Below are positions 1 to 8,304 of a stretch of DNA of 64,000 nt, one piece after another (within the stretch, counting starts at the first letter, position 1; each line of letters begins with the position of its first letter). A program made the position numbers and the translations under genes. The notes under the pieces were generated by a model that had not been told where the DNA came from, ran no database searches, and was given only the letters and a program-made list of their open reading frames with translations. Origin of the DNA: CALLVF01 sp964632205 (GTDB lineage Bacteria; Patescibacteriota; Microgenomatia; UBA1406; GWC2-37-13); assembly GCA_964632205.1 (NCBI GenBank), contig CAZWBE010000002.1, positions 40,952 through 104,951 of the forward strand. The letters run 5' to 3'.

Positions 1-615
1 ATGACTTTTTAAAGCGAAATCCAAAAGAGCAATTTGAAAAACATAACCGGAATAGTTTTTAATATGATTAAAGCTTTTTTTGACAAGCCATGATTTAATA
101 GCTCGGTAGCCGGAAGTCCAGTCAGTGATAGAGAGTTTCATAAATCCTAATCGGAGTATATAGTTGCCGATGATGGAAAAAATCTTACGATGTATAGCCC
201 ATTTCTTTGGAATAGAGCCACTTGAGATATAGCGTGAACCAATGACAAAATCAGCTCCTTCTTCTATTTTTTTTAAGAAAATTGGGATTTGTCTTGGTTC
301 ATGAGACAAATCAGCGTCCATCTCAAAGAAAAGATAGGGATTAATTTTATAAACAGCAAAATTAAAACCTTCGCAGTAAGCCTTTCCTAGGCCTTCTTTT
401 TTTGTTTCCACTAAGTGCATTCGAGGATATTTTTTCATTAGGTTCAACACGATTTTTTTAGTGCCGTCACTTGATTGGCTGTCGACAATAATTAAGTGAA
501 TTTCCCATTTTTTTAAAATTTCTTCTTTTTTAATCTCCTTAAAAATTTGAGGAATAAGTTTTTCAATATTTTTTGCTTCATTATAAGTTGGTAGAATAAT
601 AGCTACTTTTCTCAT
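1..615 (-). CDS. GT2 glycosyltransferase, dolichyl-phosphate-mannose-synthase-like (3' end cut by window)
   Basis: The visible 205 residues run without a stop from ATG at 615 to the window edge, so the C-terminus lies outside. The N-terminus has the GT-A opening (IILPTYNE, about residues 6-13), then VDSQSSDGT and the metal/nucleotide-binding DADLSHEP near residue 100, followed by FVIGSRY. This order is typical of polyprenol-monophosphomannose synthases (DPM1 type), which move mannose or glucose from a nucleotide sugar to a polyprenyl phosphate at the inner face of the membrane. Its ATG overlaps the stop of the upstream epimerase as ATGA, so it is the third gene of a minus-strand sugar operon. 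Sugar and acceptor specificity cannot be read from the sequence. Confidence 0.85.
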   Translation of the reverse strand, partial: MRKVAIILPTYNEAKNIEKLIPQIFKEIKKEEILKKWEIHLIIVDSQSSDGTKKIVLNLMKKYPRMHLVETKKEGLGKAYCEGFNFAVYKINPYLFFEMDADLSHEPRQIPIFLKKIEEGADFVIGSRYISSGSIPKKWAIHRKIFSIIGNYILRLGFMKLSITDWTSGYRAIKSWLVKKSFNHIKNYSGYVFQIALLDFALKSH

Positions 616-1568
616 AAAGTTGTTTTTTTAAAATAGTTAATAGTTATTTTTAAACCTTCTTCAAGCGGTGTATTCGGTGACCAATTTAAAAGTTTTTGTG
701 CTTTAGCAATATCAGGTCTTCTTTTTACCGGATCATCTTCAGGTAATTTTTCACTAAAAACAATTTCACTTTTTGATTGAGTAATCTTTTTAACTAGTTG
801 AGCGTATTCTAAGACACTACGTTCTTCTGATGCACCAAGATTAACGACTTCACCTTTAGTTTTTGGATAGTTCATAAGACGAATTAACCCCTCAATCATA
901 TCATTAATAAAACAGAGAGAACGGGTTTGTTGACCATCTCCATAAATAGTTATTGGTTTATTAGTAATGGCGCTGATAATAAAATTAACAATCATTCTTT
1001 TATCCTCTTTTCGCATCATTGGGCCATAAGTGTTAAAAATTCTCGCGATACGGGCATCAAGATCGTATTTGCGCCAAAAATAGGCCGTTAAAGTTTCACC
1101 AAACCTTTTTGCTTCATCATAAACGGAGCGAGGCCCAATCGGAGAAACGTTACCAAAATAAGTTTCTCTTTGAGGATGCTCTAAAGGATTTCCATAAACT
1201 TCTGAGCTTGAGGCAAAAAGAAATTTAGCTTGGTTTTTTTTCGCTAATTTTAAAAGATTAAGGGTTCCTAACGTGTTAACTAACATTGTTTCTAGTGGTA
1301 GTTGATGGTAGCTGATTTTACTATGATGGTTGGGTGAGGCGGGAGAGGCTAGATGGAAGACTGCGCCGATTTTTATCTTTGGTTCAAATGGTTTAATAAC
1401 ATCATGTTTAATAAAAGAAAAATTTTTATTTTTAAGAAGATCTTTTATATTATTTATTGAACCAGTTATTAGATTATCAACACAAATGACCTGATGATTT
1501 TCTTTAATTAATCTTTGACAAAGATGAGAACCGATAAATCCTGCCCCGCCGGCAACAAGAATATTCAT
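612..1568 (-). CDS. NAD-dependent epimerase/decarboxylase, UDP-glucuronate decarboxylase (UXS)-like
   Basis: This 318-residue extended SDR enzyme has the Rossmann motif GGAGFIG at residues 7-13, a catalytic SSS near 120-122 and Y150-x3-K154. The LASPASP segment near 73-79 and GPRSVYDEAKR at 145-155 are hallmarks of UDP-xylose synthases, which decarboxylate UDP-glucuronate to UDP-xylose. The gene immediately upstream encodes UDP-glucose dehydrogenase, which makes UDP-glucuronate, and the two overlap by 4 bases. Together they would give UDP-Glc to UDP-GlcA to UDP-xylose in the cytoplasm for surface glycans. A UDP-4-keto-pentose product or another UXS-family activity remains possible. Confidence 0.85.
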   Translation of the reverse strand: MNILVAGGAGFIGSHLCQRLIKENHQVICVDNLITGSINNIKDLLKNKNFSFIKHDVIKPFEPKIKIGAVFHLASPASPNHHSKISYHQLPLETMLVNTLGTLNLLKLAKKNQAKFLFASSSEVYGNPLEHPQRETYFGNVSPIGPRSVYDEAKRFGETLTAYFWRKYDLDARIARIFNTYGPMMRKEDKRMIVNFIISAITNKPITIYGDGQQTRSLCFINDMIEGLIRLMNYPKTKGEVVNLGASEERSVLEYAQLVKKITQSKSEIVFSEKLPEDDPVKRRPDIAKAQKLLNWSPNTPLEEGLKITINYFKKTTL

Positions 1569-2869
1569 AATGATTTACGTCCAATCGAGTAATACTTAAA
1601 TTGCAATTTTTTCATTGTTTCTGGAGAGTAGATGTTTCTTCCATCAAAGATAAAAGGATGTTTCATTAATCTTTTTACTTTATCTAAATCAATTTGTTTA
1701 AATTCATTCCATTCAGTGGTGATTATTAGAGCGTTAACATTTTTAATACAATTATATGGATTAGAGTAATATTTAATTTTTTCGCGGTAAAGTTTTTTAA
1801 CATTGTTTATGGCGATTGGATCATAAACTGACAAAGAGAATTTATATTGAAGAAGTTTATCAATGAAGAAGAGAGAAGGGGCGAAGCGGATATCGTCAGT
1901 TCCTGGCTTAAAAGTCAATCCCCAAATGGCCAATTTTTTCCCCGGAGCGTGTTTTAATATTTTGTTAATAAAATTTTCCTTTACTAATTGATTAATAATA
2001 TCTACTTCTTCAAAAAAACTAGCATTTATTCCTAAAGATTGACCGATTTTGATCAAAGCTTTGATATCTTTTGGTAAGCAACTGCCTCCGTAACCAAGTC
2101 CAGGATTCATAAATACTCGACCAATTCTTTTATCAAGACCAACCGCATCCAAAACCGCTTCAACATCAGCGCCTGTTTTTTCACAATAAAAAGATATTAA
2201 ATTGGCAAAAGAAATTTTAGTAGCTAGCATCGCATTAGCCGCGTATTTAATTAATTCGGCCGAAGCTAAATCAGTAATCACCCTTTTTCCACTGATGGGT
2301 TCATGTAATTTTAATAAAAGATCAATTGCTTTCTTAGATTCAGAACCAATAACAACCCGATCGGGGTTTAAAGTGTCATATAGGGCTGTTCCCTCACGCA
2401 AAAATTCAGGGCAAGAAGCAACTGCAACAGGGGTATTTTTTGGTTTATGTTTTTCTAAGATTTTTTCAATTTTTTTATTGGTGCCAACAGGAACAGTGCT
2501 TTTACAAGAGATAACGGTTAAGTTTTTTTTGTTATTAGGTAAAGTTTCGGCAATCTTTCGAGCCACATTGAAAACGGCGGAGAGATCAGCTTCGCCGTTA
2601 TTTTTTGGCGGTGTTCCCACGCTGATGAAAACTATTTCTGAGGATGCAATTGGCTCTTTATAGCTTAAGGTAAAATTAAGACGACCGGCTTTTAAATTTT
2701 TTTTAAGCAGTTCCTCTAATCCTGGTTCATAGATTATTGGATCACCTTTTTTTAATCTGTCAATTTTTTCTTGCGTGTGGCCAATAACCCAAACTGTGTT
2801 GCCAAAGTCAGCAAAGACACAAGCACTAACTAACCCAACATAACCGTGACCGATAAAAGTAATTGTCAT
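1565..2869 (-). CDS. ugd: UDP-glucose 6-dehydrogenase
   Basis: This 434-residue protein oxidises UDP-glucose to UDP-glucuronate in two NAD-dependent steps. The N-terminal Rossmann domain starts with GHGYVG (residues 7-12). The central domain carries KSTVPVGT near 123-130 and CPEFLREG at 153-160, and the catalytic cysteine is C264 in GYGGSCLPKD. The C-terminal UDP-binding domain has the FKPGTDD motif. Length matches the family. It is the first gene of an overlapping operon with the UXS-like epimerase and the GT2 gene. A possible -10 (TAAAAT) lies 8 bases before the ATG on the minus strand, which would give a very short leader. Confidence 0.95.
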   Translation of the reverse strand: MTITFIGHGYVGLVSACVFADFGNTVWVIGHTQEKIDRLKKGDPIIYEPGLEELLKKNLKAGRLNFTLSYKEPIASSEIVFISVGTPPKNNGEADLSAVFNVARKIAETLPNNKKNLTVISCKSTVPVGTNKKIEKILEKHKPKNTPVAVASCPEFLREGTALYDTLNPDRVVIGSESKKAIDLLLKLHEPISGKRVITDLASAELIKYAANAMLATKISFANLISFYCEKTGADVEAVLDAVGLDKRIGRVFMNPGLGYGGSCLPKDIKALIKIGQSLGINASFFEEVDIINQLVKENFINKILKHAPGKKLAIWGLTFKPGTDDIRFAPSLFFIDKLLQYKFSLSVYDPIAINNVKKLYREKIKYYSNPYNCIKNVNALIITTEWNEFKQIDLDKVKRLMKHPFIFDGRNIYSPETMKKLQFKYYSIGRKSL

Positions 2870-2987
2870 AGGGTTTTATTTTAAATTGTTGGTTTTTAAT
2901 TTGCAAACAATTTTTGAGAATTATTTTTTTAATATTCAAATAAAGAAAATTAATCTCTGCCTATTAATTGATTAAAAGCTTAAAAGC

Positions 2988-3836
2988 TTAGGCTTCATAA
3001 TTGTGTAGTTGTTGGATAATTTCATGAAGACCTTTCTCAAAAGTCTTCATTCGATAAAAATTATTTTTTTTACTTTTAATTACCGCATATTGAGGTCGTT
3101 GGGCGCGGTTTTGAGAGTAAAGCTTGTAGGTGGTTGGTTGAACAAGTTTTTGGTTAAGATTAAAAATTTGAGCAATTAGTTTACCTGCCTCGTATGGAGA
3201 GAGACTGTTGGCTCCTACGAGATGGAAAATTCCTGGAGAGAAGTTATTGAGAAGATATTTTAAAGCGTAAACAAAGTCGTCAATAAAGGTTGGTGTCATT
3301 TTTGAGTCGCTTACCATAGACAAGGTTTTTTTTTGTTCAAGGAGGGATTTAATATTTCTTACAAAATCTTTTTTTTGTTTAAAATAGGCTCTATAGGGGT
3401 AATCAAGACGGATAATCATTGCTCTATTACGGACAATTTTTTCTCCTTCGTATTTTGTTAAACCATAATAAGAGATAGGATTGGGTTGGCTATCTTCAAA
3501 ATAAGGAGGTTTAGCACCATCAAAAACAAAACCAGTGGAAATATAAACAAAATTTTTCTTTTTTTGAGAAACTATTTCAAAGACATTCTTTGTGCCTTCT
3601 ACATTAATTTTGTAAGCCAGTTCTTTATTTTTTTCCGCGCCATCAACATCGGTATAAGCCGCTAAATGAAGAAAAATATCAAAATCGAGATTTTTTAAAA
3701 TACAATAAACTTGTTCTTTATTAGTAATATCCATCGTTTCCTTACCAATGTTAAAAAACCTAAACTCATCTTTTAAAAGCTCAATTATTCTTGATCCTAT
3801 TAAGCCGTCTCCCCCTGTGAGAGCGATTTTAATCAT
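2988..3836 (-). CDS. rfbD: dTDP-4-dehydrorhamnose reductase-like SDR (RmlD family)
   Basis: This 282-residue protein has an N-terminal nucleotide-binding GGDGLIG motif (residues 8-14), the AAYTDVDGAE segment at 59-68 that is typical of RmlD, and the catalytic pair Y124-x3-K128. RmlD reduces dTDP-4-keto-rhamnose to dTDP-rhamnose with NAD(P)H. The gene lies downstream of an RmlB gene on the same strand, which supports a dTDP-sugar role. RmlA and RmlC are not visible in this window, so the pathway is incomplete here. A hairpin with a T-rich tail sits just ahead of the start. A related deoxysugar reductase is the main alternative. Confidence 0.8.
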   Translation of the reverse strand: MIKIALTGGDGLIGSRIIELLKDEFRFFNIGKETMDITNKEQVYCILKNLDFDIFLHLAAYTDVDGAEKNKELAYKINVEGTKNVFEIVSQKKKNFVYISTGFVFDGAKPPYFEDSQPNPISYYGLTKYEGEKIVRNRAMIIRLDYPYRAYFKQKKDFVRNIKSLLEQKKTLSMVSDSKMTPTFIDDFVYALKYLLNNFSPGIFHLVGANSLSPYEAGKLIAQIFNLNQKLVQPTTYKLYSQNRAQRPQYAVIKSKKNNFYRMKTFEKGLHEIIQQLHNYEA

Positions 3837-3854
3837 AGATTTAAATTAAAAACT

Positions 3855-3873
3855 TTCCACCTTGGAGGTGGAA
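3855..3873 (-). terminator. Hairpin between rmlB and rmlD with T-rich 3' side
   Basis: A 7-bp perfect inverted repeat (TTCCACC / GGTGGAA) with a 5-base loop is followed, reading the minus strand, by AGTTTTTAATTT. It could end transcripts from the rmlB operon. It lies only 18 bases ahead of the rmlD start, so it could also act as an attenuator. The stem is moderate and the T-tract is interrupted. Confidence 0.5.
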
Positions 3874-3967
3874 TAAGTGGAATAAATATGACGCCTTTGG
3901 ATTTTTATTTTTATTTATCTTTGTAAATCTTTTTTAGTCATTTTAACGGTCTTTTTCATGGTTTTCT

Positions 3968-4984
3968 TTATTTTTTGTACTGTTCTTTATAATACTTTTG
4001 ATATTCACCACTTTTAACTTGTCGCCACCAATCTTGGTTTTTTAAGTACCAGTCAACCGTTAGTTTTAATCCGGTTTCCAGGTCAACAGTTGGTTGCCAG
4101 CCCAACTCATTTTTAATCTTACTCCAGTCAACAGCATATTTTCTGTCGTGACCAGGCCGATCCCTAACAAATTCAATCCAACTTTCATCTTTATTCATGA
4201 TTGTCAAAATTTTTTTGACAACTTCTAAATTAGAGATGTCCTCTGTTAAGCCACCAATAAAATAAGTTTCACCCACTTTTCCTTGATTAATAATAAGATC
4301 AATTGCTTGACAATGATCTTCAACATAAAGCCAGTCACGAACATATAATCCATCGCCATAAATTGGTACTTTTTTACCTTCAATAATATTGGTAATCGCC
4401 AAAGGAATTAATTTTTCCGGAAATTGATAGGGGCCATAATTATTAGAACAATTAGAAATGGTAATAGGTAATTGATAAGTATAATAATAGGCTTTGACTA
4501 AATGGTCAGAGGCTGCTTTTGAAGCAGAGTAGGGACTGCGTGGATGATAGGGGGTTTTCTCATTAAATTTTTCATGTGAGTGTAAAGGTAAAGCACCAAA
4601 GACTTCATCAGTTGAAATATGATGAAATCTTTTAACTTTATTTCTTAAAGAGGCCTCAAGCAAAACATAGGTTCCCTCAATATTAGTTTTTATAAAAGGA
4701 GCAGGGTCTAAAATTGATCGATCAACATGGCTTTCAGCAGCAAAATGAATGACGGTATCAATTTTTTCCTCTTTCATTAACGAATTAACGAGTTGACCAT
4801 TACAAATATCACCTTTTACAAATCGATAATGAGGATTATTTTCTAACGCTTTAAGATTTGTCAAATTCCCAGCATAAGTTAGTTTGTCTAAATTGACAAT
4901 TATGTCTTGAGGGTATTTCTTAAGCCAATACAAGATAAAATTTGAACCAATAAAACCAGCTCCACCAGTGACGAGAAGTTTCAT
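3968..4984 (-). CDS. rfbB: dTDP-glucose 4,6-dehydratase
   Basis: This 338-residue extended SDR enzyme converts dTDP-glucose to dTDP-4-keto-6-deoxyglucose, the entry to deoxyhexose sugars such as rhamnose. It has the GGAGFIG NAD motif (7-13), AAESHVDRS at 82-90, the active-site TDE triad (T125, D126, E127), Y152-x3-K156 in YSASK, and the substrate-contacting NNYGPYQFPEKLIPL region. All are diagnostic of RmlB rather than a generic epimerase. Its ATG overlaps the stop of the upstream MazG-like gene, so the two are translated from one minus-strand message. Confidence 0.95.
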   Translation of the reverse strand: MKLLVTGGAGFIGSNFILYWLKKYPQDIIVNLDKLTYAGNLTNLKALENNPHYRFVKGDICNGQLVNSLMKEEKIDTVIHFAAESHVDRSILDPAPFIKTNIEGTYVLLEASLRNKVKRFHHISTDEVFGALPLHSHEKFNEKTPYHPRSPYSASKAASDHLVKAYYYTYQLPITISNCSNNYGPYQFPEKLIPLAITNIIEGKKVPIYGDGLYVRDWLYVEDHCQAIDLIINQGKVGETYFIGGLTEDISNLEVVKKILTIMNKDESWIEFVRDRPGHDRKYAVDWSKIKNELGWQPTVDLETGLKLTVDWYLKNQDWWRQVKSGEYQKYYKEQYKK

Positions 4985-5313
4985 AATTTAGGTTTTAATT
5001 TTCTTCTTTTAATTTTTTTTATTGAATAAATAATAGCTTTATTTAAGTCGATATTTTTAATTCTTGCGAAACGAAGAATAGCCACTAAAATATCACCCAA
5101 TTCTTTTTCATATGTTTCATCTTTTTGAGCGGCAAGATTAGTTGGTTTTCTTCCGTGGGCGGCAAGATATGCTCTTGCCATTTCTCCCACTTCTTCTACT
5201 AAAGATAAAATTAACATTGAGCCAAATTCCTGTTGATTTTTCCATTCACGATCAATTTCTTCTAATTTTTTGTAATAACGACCAAAAGGGGAGATAATTT
5301 TTTTTTGTTTCAT
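4981..5313 (-). CDS. MazG-like nucleotide pyrophosphohydrolase
   Basis: This 110-residue single-domain protein carries the MazG-type helical metal-binding motifs: EEVGEMARA near residues 40-48 and KELGDILVAILRFA near 70-83. Members hydrolyse NTPs or dNTPs to monophosphates and pyrophosphate, often for pool sanitising. It is the promoter-proximal gene of a two-gene operon with rmlB, overlapping it by 4 bases. The link to deoxyhexose synthesis may be coincidental, or it may balance dTTP. An extended -10 (TGTTATAAT) ends 6 bases before the ATG on the minus strand, so the mRNA should be essentially leaderless. Confidence 0.8.
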   Translation of the reverse strand: MKQKKIISPFGRYYKKLEEIDREWKNQQEFGSMLILSLVEEVGEMARAYLAAHGRKPTNLAAQKDETYEKELGDILVAILRFARIKNIDLNKAIIYSIKKIKRRKLKPKL

Positions 5314-5319
5314 AAAGAT

Positions 5320-5328
5320 ATTATAACA
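5320..5328 (-). promoter_or_regulatory. Extended -10 promoter for mazG-like/rmlB operon
   Basis: On the minus strand the sequence reads TGTTATAAT, a consensus -10 with an upstream TGn extension. The last base of the -10 is 6 bases from the ATG at 5313, so the transcription start should coincide with the start codon. No good -35 is visible. Confidence 0.6.
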
Positions 5329-5407
5329 AGGATAAGCATAAAATTTTAAAATTAATTTCTTAAAATGACTTAAAGATTAACAAGGAAGCAAAACTTAATG
5401 ATTAGAA

Positions 5408-5416
5408 TGATATAAT
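5408..5416 (+). promoter_or_regulatory. Extended -10 promoter for the Cas4-like nuclease gene
   Basis: TGATATAAT forms an extended -10 element. Seven bases separate it from the ATG at 5424, so transcription should begin at or next to the start codon. The -35 region is weak, which is common for extended -10 promoters. Confidence 0.6.
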
Positions 5417-5423
5417 TGCTTAT

Positions 5424-6131
5424 ATGTTTCAACCGGATTTATTTAAAAATAAGGATTTTTCCAATAAAGAAAGAAAAAGTAAGAAAATTAACTGGCTTTC
5501 TCATTCAGCGCTGGAGGAGTTAAATCGCTGCCCTCGTTGTTTTTGGCTTTCATATAAAGAAAAAATTAAATTACCAGAAGGCATTCAATCAAGATTGGCT
5601 AACCGTTTTGATACTATTATAAAAAAATATTTTAATAGTTATCGGGGAAAAAATAATTTACCTCCTTTAATTCAAGGGAAGATTCAAGGCCAGCTTCAGA
5701 ATCCTTTCAGAGACACCTATTTTTATCAATTTAATGATGATTTCGGTTTTTATGGAAAATTAGATGAATGTTTAGTTGATGATAATGGTAATCATATTCC
5801 CGTTGATTTTAAGACCTCTTCATCTGATCCGCGGGAAAAAGAAATCCTATCTGCTTATCAAAATCAAATTGATGGATATTTATTTTTACTCGAAAAAAAT
5901 GGTTTAAAAGTGGCTGATTTTGGTTATTTAATATATTTTTTTCCGGAAATGACTATTGAATTATCCAATGGTTTCCCAATGATTATTCACATTGTTAAGA
6001 TTGAAAGAAAAACAAAAGATATTAGAAAAAAAATCGAAGAAGCAATCACTGTTCTTAAAAACTCAATCCCAGATTCAGCCAAAGATTGTGTTTTTTGTCA
6101 ATGGTTTGAGGATGTTAAAAAATATTATTGA
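5424..6131 (+). CDS. Stand-alone PD-(D/E)XK nuclease, Cas4/AddB-nuclease-like
   Basis: This 235-residue protein resembles the C-terminal nuclease domain of RecB/AddB and Cas4. It has D114 in GKLDE, the catalytic D128-x-K130 (VDFKTS) and Q148-x3-Y152 (QxxxY). Two cysteine pairs flank the domain: C36/C39 (RCPRC) and C222/C225 (CVFC), likely holding an Fe-S cluster or zinc. Classical Cas4 and AddB have one N-terminal and three C-terminal cysteines, so the 2+2 arrangement is atypical. No CRISPR repeats or cas genes are near. The function is probably DNA end processing in repair; the substrate is unknown. Confidence 0.75.
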   Translation: MFQPDLFKNKDFSNKERKSKKINWLSHSALEELNRCPRCFWLSYKEKIKLPEGIQSRLANRFDTIIKKYFNSYRGKNNLPPLIQGKIQGQLQNPFRDTYFYQFNDDFGFYGKLDECLVDDNGNHIPVDFKTSSSDPREKEILSAYQNQIDGYLFLLEKNGLKVADFGYLIYFFPEMTIELSNGFPMIIHIVKIERKTKDIRKKIEEAITVLKNSIPDSAKDCVFCQWFEDVKKYY

Positions 6132-6173
6132 GCCATCCTTATTTTCTATAGTATAAAAAATTATTATATTATT

Positions 6174-6983
6174 ATGACAGAAAGACATCGAGAAAGACAT
6201 CTAAATATAGGACCCATAGTTTCATGGCTAAACCCTGCCTTGATAGAAAGACGCATATATGCAAGGAGGATTGAGGAATTAGGAGGGCGGGTTGTTTTTT
6301 TAGGAGATGGTTTTAATATTAGATTGGGGAGGATTTTTAATGAGTCACTATTGGGATCAGAACCAGATCAATCTACACTCTCTTCCCACGAAAAAGATTT
6401 ACGAAATCTGCCTAGAGGAGAATACATTGTTATTACTATTAGTGATTTGGATGGAGTTTATACTGATCCTTTGGGAGCGATTTTTTCCAGAGAAAAAAGA
6501 AATATTCCTTTAGGTCATTTTAGAATATTAAGAGAAATTATCAAGGCCTCAGATTTTGCTTTTCTCGTAACTAGCCGTATAGATCCCGATTTATTTGGAA
6601 AGAAATTTCCAATTTTCCAAAGGTTAGTTGCTATGTTTAAGAGGAGTGGAATATATAATTTTCCCTTTTGTAATTCCTCAGCGGTAATAAAATTAAGAAG
6701 ACTAAGTAGAGGTAAATTTAGTGGAAACGAATTGGTCGTACAAGTTGGAAAACCTCTTAATATTGAAAGAAGAGTTGCCCAATTAGAGGAAATAATTAGA
6801 GATTGCACCGGTGGTAATCGCGATAGTAGTAGTAATGATATTGATAACATTAATGATAAATTCGTCGTTTATATTATTGGAAGTAGTCATTCTGATCGCG
6901 AAGCTGTTTTAAGACTATGCCAAAGAAATCCTCAATGGGCTAAAAGAATTGTTTTTTTCGATACAGGTCATTTGTTAATTTAA
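6174..6983 (+). CDS. HAD-like hydrolase fold protein, function unknown
   Basis: I do not recognise this 269-residue family by name, but the HAD motifs can be placed in order. Motif I is D91-L-D93 in SDLDGVYTDP. Motif II is the T/S pair in LVTSR (133-134). Motif III is probably K193 in VGKPL. Motif IV is D241 in GSSHSDREA. About 90 residues precede motif I and contain an Arg-rich start. The likely activity is phosphate hydrolysis or transfer on a small molecule. It lies 42 bases after the nuclease gene and its 3' end overlaps the convergent miaB-like gene by 9 bases. Motif III is the least certain. Confidence 0.55.
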   Translation: MTERHRERHLNIGPIVSWLNPALIERRIYARRIEELGGRVVFLGDGFNIRLGRIFNESLLGSEPDQSTLSSHEKDLRNLPRGEYIVITISDLDGVYTDPLGAIFSREKRNIPLGHFRILREIIKASDFAFLVTSRIDPDLFGKKFPIFQRLVAMFKRSGIYNFPFCNSSAVIKLRRLSRGKFSGNELVVQVGKPLNIERRVAQLEEIIRDCTGGNRDSSSNDIDNINDKFVVYIIGSSHSDREAVLRLCQRNPQWAKRIVFFDTGHLLI

Positions 6984-8183
6984 TTTTTTTAATATTGGCT
7001 TGTTAATTAAATTTTCCAAAATTTGCCACCTTTTCTTTTTAACTTCATATGGAACATCATCTTTCATTACTTTACTGGCAGCTGTCATTGGTCGAGGAGA
7101 ATACATAGCAATATAAGCTTTTTCAAAACCAACCTCTTTACAAAGTTTAACAGTGTTTTGAAACTCTTCATCAGTTTCCCCACAAAATCCAACAATAATG
7201 TCCGTTGTAAATTTTACGTTTGCTATTTCCTTTTTGATTTTTAATATTAATTCGACATAGTCGGATGCATTATACCATCGGTTCATTCTTTTTAAGACAT
7301 TATTATCTCCTGACTGGACTGGTAGATGGATTGTTCGAGTAATATTTTTATTTCTTTTTATTACCTCAATTAGCTCATCAGAAAAATCCCAAGGGTTACT
7401 TGATATAAAATCAATTTTTTCAAAACCTAATTTCGCCACTGATTCTAACAGGTAGGGAAAAAGAGTGGGGATGCGGTAACGTCCTAAGTGCTTTACATAC
7501 ACAGGTTTAATATTTTTAATATTTAATTTAAACTTTTGACTTTTGCTTTTTGACTTTTTACTTTTAAAATATTTTTCTGACAAATCTTGCTCTCCTTCAA
7601 GTTTTTCTTTTTTTAAAATTAAATCGGCTCCATAAGAATTAACATTTTGCCCTAAAAGGGTGATTTGCCGATATCCTTTATTTTTTAAGTCAATTGCCTC
7701 CTCCATAATATCTTCAAAAGGGCGACTGATTTCTCTTCCTCTAGTAAAAGGTACGACGCAAAAAGTACAAAAGTTATTGCAACCATTTGATATCGGAATC
7801 CAAGCATGAATTTTGTTTGTTCTTATTGGACTAAAGTCAAAACCAACTTCTTCAATCGGCATAAACTCATCAACCTCAGGCATTCGCGTTCTCAACCTTT
7901 GTAAGATTTTTCCACTTTTGTCTCTAAAGGCTAAGCCGACCATACAGCCGGTAACGATAATTTTTAATTGTCGATTTTTAGTTTTTAAGTTGTTTAAATT
8001 TTTTACTAAGCCGTAAATTCTGTCTTCAGCCGATTGGCGGACCATGCAGGTGTTAATAACGATATAATCAGCCTCTTGATAATTTTTTGCCGCGGTCATT
8101 CCCCTTGTTTCCAAAGAAGCCGCTAGTCTTTCTGAATCGGCTTTATTTTGTTGACAGCCAAAGGTTTTGATAAAGTATTTCAT
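6975..8183 (-). CDS. miaB: tRNA (N6-isopentenyladenosine-37-C2)-methylthiotransferase MiaB-type
   Basis: This 402-residue radical-SAM enzyme has the MTTase N-terminal domain with three Fe-S cysteines (C10, C46, C80) and the SAM cluster motif C135-x3-C139-x2-C142. It would add a methylthio group to A37 of tRNAs reading UNN codons. Family members are usually about 440 residues and end in a TRAM RNA-binding domain. This one stops shortly after PYEVKKKRWQILENL, so TRAM is missing. A Lys/Ser-rich insertion sits around residues 193-230. MtaB or RimO are alternatives, but the GCNNFCTFC and FTRGRE context favours MiaB. Confidence 0.85.
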   Translation of the reverse strand: MKYFIKTFGCQQNKADSERLAASLETRGMTAAKNYQEADYIVINTCMVRQSAEDRIYGLVKNLNNLKTKNRQLKIIVTGCMVGLAFRDKSGKILQRLRTRMPEVDEFMPIEEVGFDFSPIRTNKIHAWIPISNGCNNFCTFCVVPFTRGREISRPFEDIMEEAIDLKNKGYRQITLLGQNVNSYGADLILKKEKLEGEQDLSEKYFKSKKSKSKSQKFKLNIKNIKPVYVKHLGRYRIPTLFPYLLESVAKLGFEKIDFISSNPWDFSDELIEVIKRNKNITRTIHLPVQSGDNNVLKRMNRWYNASDYVELILKIKKEIANVKFTTDIIVGFCGETDEEFQNTVKLCKEVGFEKAYIAMYSPRPMTAASKVMKDDVPYEVKKKRWQILENLINKPILKKLN

Positions 8184-8304
8184 AATCTAAATGGAAGTAA
8201 TAATTAAATAATTATTGGCTTTATCTCCCTTATTTTATAAAAAAAGTTATAAAGATTGGCAATGAATTCTTATAATGATAAAGGATGACAATCTTTAACT
8301 ATTT

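Noticed and set aside
2202..2663. Plus-strand open frame antisense to ugd
   Set aside because: It lies entirely inside a well-supported gene and has no family-like motifs.
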